A stretch of DNA of 64,000 nt from Paracoccus aminovorans (GTDB taxonomy: Bacteria; Pseudomonadota; Alphaproteobacteria; Rhodobacterales; Rhodobacteraceae): positions 368,992-432,991 of the forward strand of contig NZ_KQ955209.1 in assembly GCF_001546115.1 (NCBI RefSeq). The letters run 5' to 3'. Shown piece by piece: positions 9,185 through 16,828 of this stretch. Numbering within the stretch: the first letter of the stretch is position 1; every line of letters begins with the position of its first letter. Position numbers and translations under genes: made by a program. The notes under the pieces were generated by a model that saw only the letters and a list, made by a program, of their open reading frames with translations, was not told the origin of the DNA and made no database searches.

Positions 9185-10284
9185 CCCTCGCGCCGCAGCA
9201 GGATCGCCGTGCCGAGCCCGCCGGCGGCGGCGATGGCGGCAAGCCCGGCCTGGCCGGGCTCCATATCGTGGAACAGGCGCACGAGGTTGATCGCGCCCGA
9301 GGCGCCGATGGGATGCCCCCGCGCCAGGCCGCCGCCGCCGGGGTTGATGCGATCCATGGGCAGGCCGGTTTCGCGGGCGCAGGCGATGGCCTGAACGGCG
9401 AAGGCCTCCATCAGTTCCACGATGTGGAGTTCGCTCGCCGTCAGCCCCGCCGCGGCCAGCACCGCGCGGATCGCCGGCACCGGCGCGAGGCCGGGCAATT
9501 CGGGATCGGCGCCCAGCGTCGCGCCCGCCAGGATGCGCAGCCGGGGCGTTGCCAGCCGCCGCGCGACGGCATCAGAGACCAGCAGGCAGAACCCCGCCCC
9601 ATCCGCCGCGACGGCGGTGTTGGCGGCGGTGACGCTGCCCGACAGCGCCTTGGCCCGGGCGCAAAGCGCGGGCGTCAGGCGCCGGGCATAGGGGTCGGCA
9701 GCAACGCCGGCGATGGCGGTGATTTCCTGCGCCATGCGGGGCGCCGCGGCCAGCGCGCGGGCGTGGCTGGCGATGGTCCAGGCGTCCTGGTCCGCGCGGG
9801 TGATGCGCAGCAGGCGGGCAACGGCCCCGGCGGCCTCGGCCATGTCAGGATCGCGCTCGGGCCAGGGGGTGAAGGGCGGCTGGTCATAGGGCTCGGCTGG
9901 GCCGCCCGCGGGGTCGGTGCGCAGGCGCAGGGGGCGGCGGGAATAGCTCTCGGCGCCGCCGGCGATCACCACCTGCGCCCGGCCGGCGCGGATCAGCGCC
10001 TCGGCCAGCAGCGCCGCATCCATGCCGCCGCAGCATTGCCGGTCGAGCGTAAGCCCGGCGACCGGCAGGCCGGCGGCCAGCGCCGTGACCCGTGCCGGAT
10101 TGCCGCCGCTGCCCAGCGCATTGGCCAGGATCAGCTCGTCCACGTCGCCGGGCGCCAGCCCCGCGTCGCGCAGCAGGTCGGCGATCACCGGGGCGGCAAG
10201 CTGATGGATCTCCAGGCCGGCGAAGGCCGCACCGCGCGGCACCACGGCGCTGCGGCGGGCGGCGACCACGACCGCCCCGGTCAT
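9181..10284 (-). CDS. thiolase-like protein of the biotin-uptake cluster, second catalytic Cys missing
   Basis: A 367-residue thiolase-fold protein. The nucleophile region is present (LTLDRQCCGGMDAAL) and so is the active-site His loop ([16 protein letters not shown]). However, the C-terminal CxGGGxG motif that carries the proton-transferring Cys reads AAIAAAGGLGTAILL, with no Cys. The usual NEAFA motif reads MEAFA. A normal Claisen condensation or cleavage is therefore doubtful. It is the last gene of bioM-bioN-bioY-ligase-thiolase; its ATG overlaps the ligase stop (ATGA). In Bacillus subtilis a BioY transporter is likewise next to an acyl-CoA ligase and a thiolase homologue (yhfUTS), which suggests a shared role in handling a biotin precursor. 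That role is inference. Confidence 0.82.
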   Translation of the reverse strand: MTGAVVVAARRSAVVPRGAAFAGLEIHQLAAPVIADLLRDAGLAPGDVDELILANALGSGGNPARVTALAAGLPVAGLTLDRQCCGGMDAALLAEALIRAGRAQVVIAGGAESYSRRPLRLRTDPAGGPAEPYDQPPFTPWPERDPDMAEAAGAVARLLRITRADQDAWTIASHARALAAAPRMAQEITAIAGVAADPYARRLTPALCARAKALSGSVTAANTAVAADGAGFCLLVSDAVARRLATPRLRILAGATLGADPELPGLAPVPAIRAVLAAAGLTASELHIVELMEAFAVQAIACARETGLPMDRINPGGGGLARGHPIGASGAINLVRLFHDMEPGQAGLAAIAAAGGLGTAILLRREG

Positions 10285-11420
10285 GGCGCGACCAGCCGGG
10301 CCAGCGCCGCCAGATCCGGCTTGTCCGAGCCGAGCAGCGGCAGGCGCGGCAGGAACACCACCCGGCGCGGCGCGGCGTGATCGCCCAGCGCCTCGCGGCA
10401 GGCGCGGCGCAGGCGGGCGGCCAGCGCATCGTCGGGCGCACCCTCGACCACCGCAACCACGGCATGGCCGCGCAGCGCGTCGGGCAGCGCCAGCGCGGCG
10501 CTGGGGGCGGGGACCAGACCGGCCAGCACCGCCTCGACATCCTCGAGGAACAGGTTGCGGTCCGCGACCGTCACCATGCGGCTTTCGCGACCGCGCAGGA
10601 ACAGGTTGCCCTGCGCGTCGAGCCAGCCGATGTCGCCGGGTTGCAGATAGCCTTCGGGGCGCGGCGGCGGCGGCAGGTCCGGCTCGGCATAGCCGTCGAA
10701 GAGATAGGGGCTGGCGACCCCGATGCGGCCCGCCGCATCCAGCCGCAGATCGACCCCGGGATAGGCGCGGCCGACCGAGCCCTGCGGCGTGGCTGCATCG
10801 GCGATGGCGATGAAGCTGGTCTCCGAGGCGCCGTAGAATTCGCGGATCGCCGCATTCGGGCACAGGCCTGCGATGCCGGCGCGGCAGGCCGGGTCCAGCT
10901 TGCCGCCGCCGCAGAAGACATGCGTGACGCCGGCCAAGCAACCCGGCCCGGCCAGGAGCAGCCGACGCAATTGCGCGGGCGTGGCATAGAGCACCGTCGC
11001 CTGCGCCAGCGCGGCCCGCTGCCGGCGCGGGCTGTCGCCGGCCAGCACCATGAGGCCGGCGCCGAGTTGCAACGCCTCGATGCTGGCGTAAAGCGCCAGC
11101 GAATGGCCAAGCTGGCCCAGCACGGCATAGCGGTCGGCGGCCGACAGGCCATAGTGATCGCGGTTGACCCGGAAGCTGGCGAGCCATGAGGCGTGGCTGC
11201 GCCGGATGGTCTTGACCCGGCCGCCCGAGCCCGAGCTTTGGCAGCACAGCCAGGCGCCGGGCGCATCGCCCTCGGGGCGGATGCCCTCGAGGCTGGCGTG
11301 GATCGGCAGGCCGCGGGCCAGGCAGTCGAGCAGCGCCGCGAGGGCCGCCGCATTCTGCCCGGCGCCGCCGCAGTCCAGCACCGCGCCGGGCCGGGCCGGG
11401 GCGAATGCCCCCTGGCTCAC
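10281..11420 (-). CDS. short AMP-forming acyl-CoA ligase of the biotin-uptake cluster
   Basis: A 379-residue ANL-superfamily adenylating enzyme, well below the usual 500-plus because the N-terminal third is missing. Motifs present are the phosphate loop (CCQSSGSGGRVKTIRRS), FYGASETSFIAI, the hinge aspartate region (QPGDIGWLDAQGNLFLRGRE) and a C-terminal lysine (LLGSDKPDL). The start is GTG at 11420, which overlaps the bioY stop as GTGA; its position inside the coupling site decides the start. By analogy with the yhfUTS set it may activate a dicarboxylate or fatty acid for biotin synthesis, but the substrate is not visible in the sequence. It is cotranscribed with biotin transport genes upstream and the thiolase-like gene downstream. 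Confidence 0.82.
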   Translation of the reverse strand: MSQGAFAPARPGAVLDCGGAGQNAAALAALLDCLARGLPIHASLEGIRPEGDAPGAWLCCQSSGSGGRVKTIRRSHASWLASFRVNRDHYGLSAADRYAVLGQLGHSLALYASIEALQLGAGLMVLAGDSPRRQRAALAQATVLYATPAQLRRLLLAGPGCLAGVTHVFCGGGKLDPACRAGIAGLCPNAAIREFYGASETSFIAIADAATPQGSVGRAYPGVDLRLDAAGRIGVASPYLFDGYAEPDLPPPPRPEGYLQPGDIGWLDAQGNLFLRGRESRMVTVADRNLFLEDVEAVLAGLVPAPSAALALPDALRGHAVVAVVEGAPDDALAARLRRACREALGDHAAPRRVVFLPRLPLLGSDKPDLAALARLVAP

Positions 11421-11989
11421 AGCCGGGTCTGGGCCGAGCCGGCCGGGCGATGCCAGGCCAGCGTCTGCGGCCGGGCGCGGGCCAGCGCCTGCACCAGCAT
11501 GCCGGTGATCGCGGCCTTCAAGAGATCGCCCGGGATGAAGACCGCGACCAGGCGGAAGGCCTCGGCCAAGGGCTTGCCGGTGACGATGGCCAGCCCGCCG
11601 GCGCCCAGGATATACAGCACGACGATGCCGCCCAGCACCGCGCCGATGCCGGCGACAAGGCCGGCCGGGCGCAGCGCGACGCGCTCGACGAACAGCCCGG
11701 TGACAAAGGCCGCGACCGGGAAGCCCAGCGCAAAGCCCGCCGTGGGCGAGGCGAAGACGCCAAGGCCGCCGCGCCCGCCGGCCAGCAGCGGCAGGCCCAG
11801 CGCGACCAGCAGCAGGAACAGCCCCGCCGCCGCCGCGCCGCGCCGGGCGCCCAGCACGGCACCGGCCAGCATCACCCCCAGGGTCTGGGCGGTGATCGGC
11901 ACGCCGAAGCCCAGCGTGATCTGCGGCACCAGCCCCAGCGCCGCGATCATCGCGGCAAACAGCGCGACCTGCGCGATATTGCGTTCCAT
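11417..11989 (-). CDS. bioY: biotin ECF transporter S component BioY
   Basis: A 190-residue hydrophobic protein with about six membrane segments. It carries the BioY signatures VPITAQTLGVMLAGAVLGAR and GGRGGLGVFASPTAGFALGF, in which the substrate-binding core lies. BioY binds biotin in the membrane and, with BioM (ATPase) and BioN (coupling protein), forms an energy-coupling-factor importer. The gene starts three bases after the bioN stop and ends in a GTGA overlap with the acyl-CoA ligase, so the five genes read as one operon. I looked for the BioR operator reported for alphaproteobacterial biotin genes (TTATMKATAA type) upstream of bioM and did not find it. Confidence 0.95.
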   Translation of the reverse strand: MERNIAQVALFAAMIAALGLVPQITLGFGVPITAQTLGVMLAGAVLGARRGAAAAGLFLLLVALGLPLLAGGRGGLGVFASPTAGFALGFPVAAFVTGLFVERVALRPAGLVAGIGAVLGGIVVLYILGAGGLAIVTGKPLAEAFRLVAVFIPGDLLKAAITGMLVQALARARPQTLAWHRPAGSAQTRL

Positions 11990-11992
11990 GGC

Positions 11993-12613
11993 CTAATCCT
12001 CCGTGTCCAGGGATATGGGGGCGCCACCCCGCGCCCGCAAAGCTTCGCCGACATGATCGGCGTCGTCCAGTGCCTGCAAGGTCAGGGGCAGGACCAGCTG
12101 CCAGCCGGGGCGGCGGCGCGAGCGCGCGCGCCAGGCTTCGGCCAGGGTCTCGGCCCGGGCGACCAGCACCGGGGTGAAGCGGATGACCAGCGGGATCGCC
12201 AGCTCCAGCGCGGCGGTGCGCAGGCCCAGCCGGCGCAGCGGCGCGGTCAGGCGGTGGATCAGCGCCACCATGTCCTCGAGCGGCGTGGTCATGGTCACCA
12301 GGTTCGCCAGCGCCACCAGCGCCACCATGCGCAGCGTGATCGCGACGCCCTGGGGCAGGTCGCCGGTCAGCGCGTGCCAGGCCAGCAGGATGGCGACGAA
12401 GGGCAGCACCACCCGCAGGCTGGCCAGTCCCGCGCGCAGGAAGACCGGCCCCGGCAGAGCATAGAGCCCCAGCACCAGCGCCAGCGCGGCGGCGTTCCAG
12501 CCGATGCCGGGCAGCCCGAACAGCCCGGTCGAGCACAGGCACAGCGCCCCCAGCTTCAGCCCGGCGGGCCAGCGATGGGCGCGCGTCTCAACCGGCGAGG
12601 TCAGCGAGATCAT
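11993..12613 (-). CDS. bioN: biotin ECF transporter transmembrane protein BioN (EcfT)
   Basis: A 206-residue membrane protein with hydrophobic segments over the first 120 residues. A cytoplasmic helical part carries the two short Ala-Arg motifs by which EcfT proteins couple to the ATPase (EAWRARSRR and EALRARGGAP near the C-terminus). It links ATP hydrolysis in BioM to movement of BioY. Its length is at the short end for EcfT, as usual for dedicated BioN. The start overlaps the bioM coding region by 26 bp, and the stop lies three bases before bioY. Confidence 0.93.
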   Translation of the reverse strand: MISLTSPVETRAHRWPAGLKLGALCLCSTGLFGLPGIGWNAAALALVLGLYALPGPVFLRAGLASLRVVLPFVAILLAWHALTGDLPQGVAITLRMVALVALANLVTMTTPLEDMVALIHRLTAPLRRLGLRTAALELAIPLVIRFTPVLVARAETLAEAWRARSRRRPGWQLVLPLTLQALDDADHVGEALRARGGAPISLDTED

Positions 12614-13349
12614 CGAGATCCCCCAGCCGGATCATCTCGGCGGTAAAAGTGTCCAGCAGCTCGGGCCCGCCCTGGGCGACGATGCCGCCGCGGTCGAGCC
12701 AGAACAGCGCCTCGCAGGCTTCCAGATCGGCGGGCTCGTGCGAGATATGCAGCAGCCGGGTGTCGGCGCGGTGCAGGTGGCGGGCAAGCTGGCGCCGCGT
12801 CGGGATGTCGAGCCCGGCATAGGGCTCGTCCAGGATCAGCAGTTTCGGCCGCATCGCCAGCACCGCCATCATGCAGACCAGGTGCTTCTGGCCCTGCGAC
12901 AGGGCCGAGATCGGCGCGTCGTGCCAATGCGGCTTGTCGAAGGCCGCCAGCACCGCCCGCACACGCTGGGCCGCGGCCGATTTGTCCAGGCCCTGCTGGC
13001 GCAGGCCGAAGGCGATTTCCTCGGCGACGCGGGGAAAGATGATCTGGTGTTCCGGGTTCTGGAACAGGATGCCCACGGTCTGCAGCGCCGCGCGGCGGTC
13101 GCGGTAAAGATCGTGGCCGCCGATGCGGACCTGGCCGCTGGTCGGCGCCAGCAACCCGGCCAGCAGCCGCGCCAGCGTGCTTTTGCCCGAGCCGTTGCGC
13201 CCGACCACGCCGATGCGCCGGGCCGAGGAATGCAGCGTCACGTCCGAGAGCACCGGCCGGCCGCCGGCCTCATAGCCCAGGCCGTCCAGCCGGATGGCGA
13301 AATCGGCCGGGGCGGCCTGCGGCGCGGGCGAAATCATCGGCAATCCCAT
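12588..13349 (-). CDS. bioM: biotin ECF transporter ATPase BioM
   Basis: A 253-residue ABC-type ATPase. Walker A is VVGRNGSGKSTLARLLAG, the Q-loop is FQNPEHQII, the signature is ISALSQGQKHLV (ALSQGQ in place of LSGGQ), Walker B is LLILDEPYAGLD, and the switch His lies in LLHISHEPADL. It drives the BioMNY importer. Two starts are possible, ATG 13349 and ATG 13337; the second has the better-placed GGATGGG. It is the first gene of the five-gene biotin operon and is divergent from the dctB-like gene, with about 108 bp between them for both promoters. Confidence 0.93.
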   Translation of the reverse strand: MGLPMISPAPQAAPADFAIRLDGLGYEAGGRPVLSDVTLHSSARRIGVVGRNGSGKSTLARLLAGLLAPTSGQVRIGGHDLYRDRRAALQTVGILFQNPEHQIIFPRVAEEIAFGLRQQGLDKSAAAQRVRAVLAAFDKPHWHDAPISALSQGQKHLVCMMAVLAMRPKLLILDEPYAGLDIPTRRQLARHLHRADTRLLHISHEPADLEACEALFWLDRGGIVAQGGPELLDTFTAEMIRLGDLDDLADLAG

Positions 13350-13457
13350 CCTGCTTTCGCCGCGGCGCGGCGCGAGTCGCGCCTGTGTAACCGCAGATCG
13401 GCGCCGCGAGAACCCCGCGCCATTGCGCCGCGCCCGGCTTGCTGCCAGATTTCCCGC

Positions 13458-15308
13458 ATGGAGATGCCGCTTTCCCATTCCCGGCGCGCCGGCTGGCGCG
13501 CGGCGCCGCTTTGGGCGCTGGCGCTGCTGGCGCTGGCGGCGACCGTCTGGCTGGGCGCCCGGCTGGCCGAGCGGCAGGCCATGGCGCGCGGCTATGCCCG
13601 GGCCGAGACCACGCTGCGGCTGACCGTCAACGCGCTGGAGGCCGACCTCGCCCGCTACGAGATGGTGCCGCAGCTTCTGGGCGACCTGGACCTGATCCGG
13701 CAGCTGGTCGCCGATCCGACCGACTCGGACCTGCTCGCCGCCACGAACCGCTGGCTGGAGCGGCAGAACGCGGCGCTGCAGGCCTCGGACATCTACCTGA
13801 TGCTGCCGGACGGGCTGACCATCGCCGCCTCGAACCACGGCCAGCGGCTCAGCTTCGTGGGGCAGAACTTCAGCTATCGGCCCTATTTCATCGACGCGAT
13901 GCGCGGGAAGCCGGCGCGGTTTTACGGCGTCGGCACCACCTCGGGGGTGCGGGGCTATTTCTTCTCGGCCCCGGTCAGGGACGCGGGCGGGCGCATCGTC
14001 GCGGTGACGGCGGTCAAGATCGGCGTCGACCGGATCGAGGCCGGCTGGCAGGGCGGCGCCAGCCGCGTGCTGGTGACCGACCCCGAGGGCACGGTGTTCC
14101 TGTCCTCGCAGCCGGCCTGGCTTTATCACGCCTTGCAGCCGCTGACGCCGGACCGGCTGGCGCGCACCGCCGCCTCGCGCCGCTATGCCGAGACGCCGCT
14201 GGCCGATCTGCCGCTGGAACGCATCGCGCGCGGCGGCACCGAGCTTCTGCGCCTGCCCGACCGGCCCGGCGACCCCGCCTCGCCCCGGCGCGACTATATC
14301 GCCGCGGCCGAGCCCATGCCCGAGGCGGGCTGGACCGTGCATGTGCTGCTGGACAGCGCCGAGTTGCAGGCCGAGGCGCGGCTGACGGTGGCAAGCCTGG
14401 TGCTGCTCTTGTCGGCCGCGGTCTTCGGCGCGCTGATGCTGCGCCAGCGCCGCGCCCGCCTGCGCGAGCGCCTGGCCGCGACCGCAGAGCTGGAGCGGCG
14501 GGTGATCGCCCGCACCGCCGACCTGGCGCGGGTGAACGAGCAGCTGGGCCAGGAGATCGCCGAGCGCCGCGCCACCGAGGCCGAGCTGCGCGCCGCCCAG
14601 GTGAGCCTGGTGCAGGTCGGCAAGCTGGCGGCCTTGGGGCAGATGTCGGCCTCGCTGTCGCATGAGATCAACCAGCCCCTGGCGGCGGCGCGCAACTACG
14701 CCGACAGCGCCGGCATCCTGATCGAGCGCGGCGACTATGCCCGTGCGCGCGAGAACATCGCCGAGATCCTGGCGCTGGTCGATCGCATGGCCGCCATCGG
14801 CAAGCACCTGCGCCAGGCCGCGCGCCAGCCCGACGCCAACCCCGGCGCGGTGACGCTGGCCGCGCTGCTGCCCGAGACGCAGACCATCGTCGCCGGCCGC
14901 CTGGCCGGCAGCGGCGCCACGCTGGAGCTGGACCTGCCCCCCGACCTGCCGCCCCTGCGCGCAGGGGCGACGCGGCTGCAGCAGGTGCTGGTCAACCTGA
15001 TCTCGAACGCCGCCGACGCCGCGCTGGAGGCCGCGGACCGCCGCATCACGCTTTCGGCCCGGGCCGAGGGCGGTCGCGTCCGGATCAGCATCCGCGACCG
15101 CGGCCCGGGCGTGTCTGATGCCATCGCGCCGCGCATCTTCGACCCGTTCTTCACCACCAAGGGCATCGGCGCGGGCCTGGGCCTGGGCCTGTCGATCACC
15201 GCCAATATCCTGCGCGACCTCGGCGGTGAGATCAGCGTCCACGACGCGAACCCCGGGGCCGAGTTCCGCGTCGCCCTGCCCGCCGCCACGCAGGAGGCCG
15301 CCGCATGA
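13458..15308 (+). CDS. dctB: DctB-type sensor histidine kinase
   Basis: A 616-residue membrane kinase. A first membrane helix spans about residues 15-33. A periplasmic double-Cache sensor domain follows (conserved SYRPYFIDAMRGKPARFYGV and GTTSGVRGYFFSAPV). A second helix lies near 308-330, then a coiled-coil linker, HisKA with the phospho-acceptor His402 (SLSHEINQPLAAARNYAD), and HATPase_c with the N, G1 and G2 boxes (NLISNAADAALE, DRGPGV, GLGLGLSI). This is the architecture of DctB, which senses C4-dicarboxylates. Here it lies upstream of a tripartite tricarboxylate transport operon, so a di- or tricarboxylate ligand is likely. The stop overlaps the regulator start (ATGA). Confidence 0.9.
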   Translation: MEMPLSHSRRAGWRAAPLWALALLALAATVWLGARLAERQAMARGYARAETTLRLTVNALEADLARYEMVPQLLGDLDLIRQLVADPTDSDLLAATNRWLERQNAALQASDIYLMLPDGLTIAASNHGQRLSFVGQNFSYRPYFIDAMRGKPARFYGVGTTSGVRGYFFSAPVRDAGGRIVAVTAVKIGVDRIEAGWQGGASRVLVTDPEGTVFLSSQPAWLYHALQPLTPDRLARTAASRRYAETPLADLPLERIARGGTELLRLPDRPGDPASPRRDYIAAAEPMPEAGWTVHVLLDSAELQAEARLTVASLVLLLSAAVFGALMLRQRRARLRERLAATAELERRVIARTADLARVNEQLGQEIAERRATEAELRAAQVSLVQVGKLAALGQMSASLSHEINQPLAAARNYADSAGILIERGDYARARENIAEILALVDRMAAIGKHLRQAARQPDANPGAVTLAALLPETQTIVAGRLAGSGATLELDLPPDLPPLRAGATRLQQVLVNLISNAADAALEAADRRITLSARAEGGRVRISIRDRGPGVSDAIAPRIFDPFFTTKGIGAGLGLGLSITANILRDLGGEISVHDANPGAEFRVALPAATQEAAA

Positions 15309-16651
15309 GCGCGCGCGTCCTGCTGATCGACGACGATGCGCAGATGCGCGGCTCGACCGCGCAGGCGCTGGAGCTGGCGGGCTTCGCGGTCGAAGCGCTG
15401 GCCTCGGGCGAGGAGGCACTGGCGTTGGCGGGTCCCGGCTTTGCCGGCGCCGTGGTCAGCGACATCCGCATGCCCGGCATGGACGGCATGACCCTGCTGG
15501 GCCGGCTGCACGCGATCGACGCCGAGATCCCGGTGATCCTGGTCACCGGCCATGCCGAGGTGCCGCTGGCGGTCGAGGCCATCCGCGGCGGCGCCTATGA
15601 CTTCATCGAAAAGCCCTTCGTGGTGCAGGAACTGGCGACGGTGATCCGCCGCGCCGCCGAGCATCGCGCGCTGGTGCTGGAAAACCGCCGGCTGCGCGCC
15701 GTGGCCGGCAAGCGAGACGATATCGAGGCCCGCCTGCCCGGCCGCAGCCAAGCCATGGTCGACCTGCGCTATCGCCTGCGCGCCATCGGCGCCTCGGACG
15801 CGGATGCGCTTATCATCGGCCCGACCGGCAGCGGCAAGGAGGTCGTGGCCCATGCGCTGCACGACATCTCGCCCCGCGCCGGCCGGCCCTTCATCGCCAT
15901 CATGTGCGCCGCCCTGCCCGAGGCGCTGATCGAATCCGAGCTGTTCGGCCATGAGGCCGGCGCCTTTCCCGGCGCGCTGCGGCCGCGCTATGGCAAGTTC
16001 GAGCACGCGCGCGGCGGCACGGTGCTGCTGGACGAGATCGGCTCGATGCCGCTGGAATTGCAGGCGAAACTGCTGCGCGTCCTGCAGGAACGGGTCATCA
16101 CCCGGCTGGGCTCGAACGACGCGGTGCCCTTGGACGTGCGCTTCATCGCCACCTCCAAGACCGACTTGGCCGAACTGGTGGCGCGCGGCGCCTTCCGCGA
16201 GGACCTGTATTGGCGGCTGAACGTCGCGGTGCTGCATGTGCCGCCGCTTGCCGCCCGGCGCGAGGACGTGGCGCTGCTGTTCCTGCAACTGGTCCGCGAA
16301 TCCGCCGCCCGCCACAACCTGCCCGAGCGCGCGCTGTCGCCGGCCTTGCTGTCCGACCTCGCCGCCCGCGACTGGCCGGGCAATGTCCGCGAATTGCGCA
16401 ACCTGGCCGAGCGCTTCGTCCTGGGGCTGGAACCGGGCCGGCCCGAGCCGGCCCCGGGCGCGACCCGGCTGGCCGAGCGCGTCGCCGAATACGAGCGCAG
16501 CTTGATCGCCAGCGCCATCGCCGCCCATGGCGGCCGCCTGCGCGCGGTCTATGAGGGCCTGGGGATTTCCCGCAAGACGCTTTACGAGAAGATGCAGAAA
16601 TACGGGCTGGACCGCCGACTGATCCTCGACGCCGCCGAGGATGACGGCTGA
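15305..16651 (+). CDS. dctD: DctD-type sigma-54-dependent response regulator
   Basis: A 448-residue regulator: receiver domain with Asp53 (VVSDIRMPGMDGM), AAA+ domain with Walker A at 172-179 (GPTGSGKE) and Walker B (GGTVLLDEIGSMP), and a C-terminal Fis-type HTH (GGRLRAVYEGLGISRKTLYE). The sigma-54 contact loop normally reading GAFTGA is GAFPGA here (residues 219-224, Pro222). The Thr is the residue most often implicated in sigma-54 contact, so this change deserves notice, although some DctD relatives tolerate it. It is expected to be phosphorylated by the upstream kinase and to activate the tct operon that begins 178 bp downstream. Confidence 0.9.
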   Translation: MSARVLLIDDDAQMRGSTAQALELAGFAVEALASGEEALALAGPGFAGAVVSDIRMPGMDGMTLLGRLHAIDAEIPVILVTGHAEVPLAVEAIRGGAYDFIEKPFVVQELATVIRRAAEHRALVLENRRLRAVAGKRDDIEARLPGRSQAMVDLRYRLRAIGASDADALIIGPTGSGKEVVAHALHDISPRAGRPFIAIMCAALPEALIESELFGHEAGAFPGALRPRYGKFEHARGGTVLLDEIGSMPLELQAKLLRVLQERVITRLGSNDAVPLDVRFIATSKTDLAELVARGAFREDLYWRLNVAVLHVPPLAARREDVALLFLQLVRESAARHNLPERALSPALLSDLAARDWPGNVRELRNLAERFVLGLEPGRPEPAPGATRLAERVAEYERSLIASAIAAHGGRLRAVYEGLGISRKTLYEKMQKYGLDRRLILDAAEDDG

Positions 16652-16668
16652 GGGGTGGATTTCCACCC
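16652..16668. promoter_or_regulatory. inverted repeat, candidate upstream activator site for the DctD-like regulator
   Basis: Directly after the dctD stop lies GGGGTGGATTTCCACCC; bases 16653-16668 form a perfect 7+2+7 palindrome. A related sequence, GGCGGCGATTTCCGCCC, lies at 16716-16732. The two share the core GATTTCC(A/G)CCC and are 64 bp apart, close to six helical turns. Paired palindromes upstream of a transport operon are usual for DctD-class enhancer binding. It has no T-tract, so a terminator is less likely. Confidence 0.5.
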
Positions 16669-16715
16669 ATGCGATGGCGGCAATGTCCCCTTTCCCACCC
16701 ATTTTCTGGCCCGGC

Positions 16716-16732
16716 GGCGGCGATTTCCGCCC
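16716..16732. promoter_or_regulatory. second imperfect copy of the putative activator site
   Basis: GGCGGCGATTTCCGCCC resembles the perfect palindrome at 16652-16668 in the same orientation. It sits about 100 bp before the first tctC start. A GGGGCACGG segment that weakly recalls a sigma-54 -24 element follows directly (16733 on), but its -12 partner is poor, so no promoter is called. Confidence 0.35.
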
Positions 16733-16828
16733 GGGGCACGGATTAGCGTTTGGCGCATCGCCCGGGCCGCGCGCAACCTGACCGCATCGGCCGCAGGGAG
16801 GCGCGGCCCAACAGGGGAGGAATCACGG

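Noticed and set aside
13350..13457. BioR operator upstream of bioM
   Set aside because: No TTATMKATAA-like palindrome is present in the 108-bp gap.
16733..16760. Possible sigma-54 promoter (GGGGCACGGATTAGCG) before tctC
   Set aside because: GG and GC can be set 10 bp apart, but the -24 box is then out of register with TGGCAC and the -12 box lacks TTGC. It is too weak to call.
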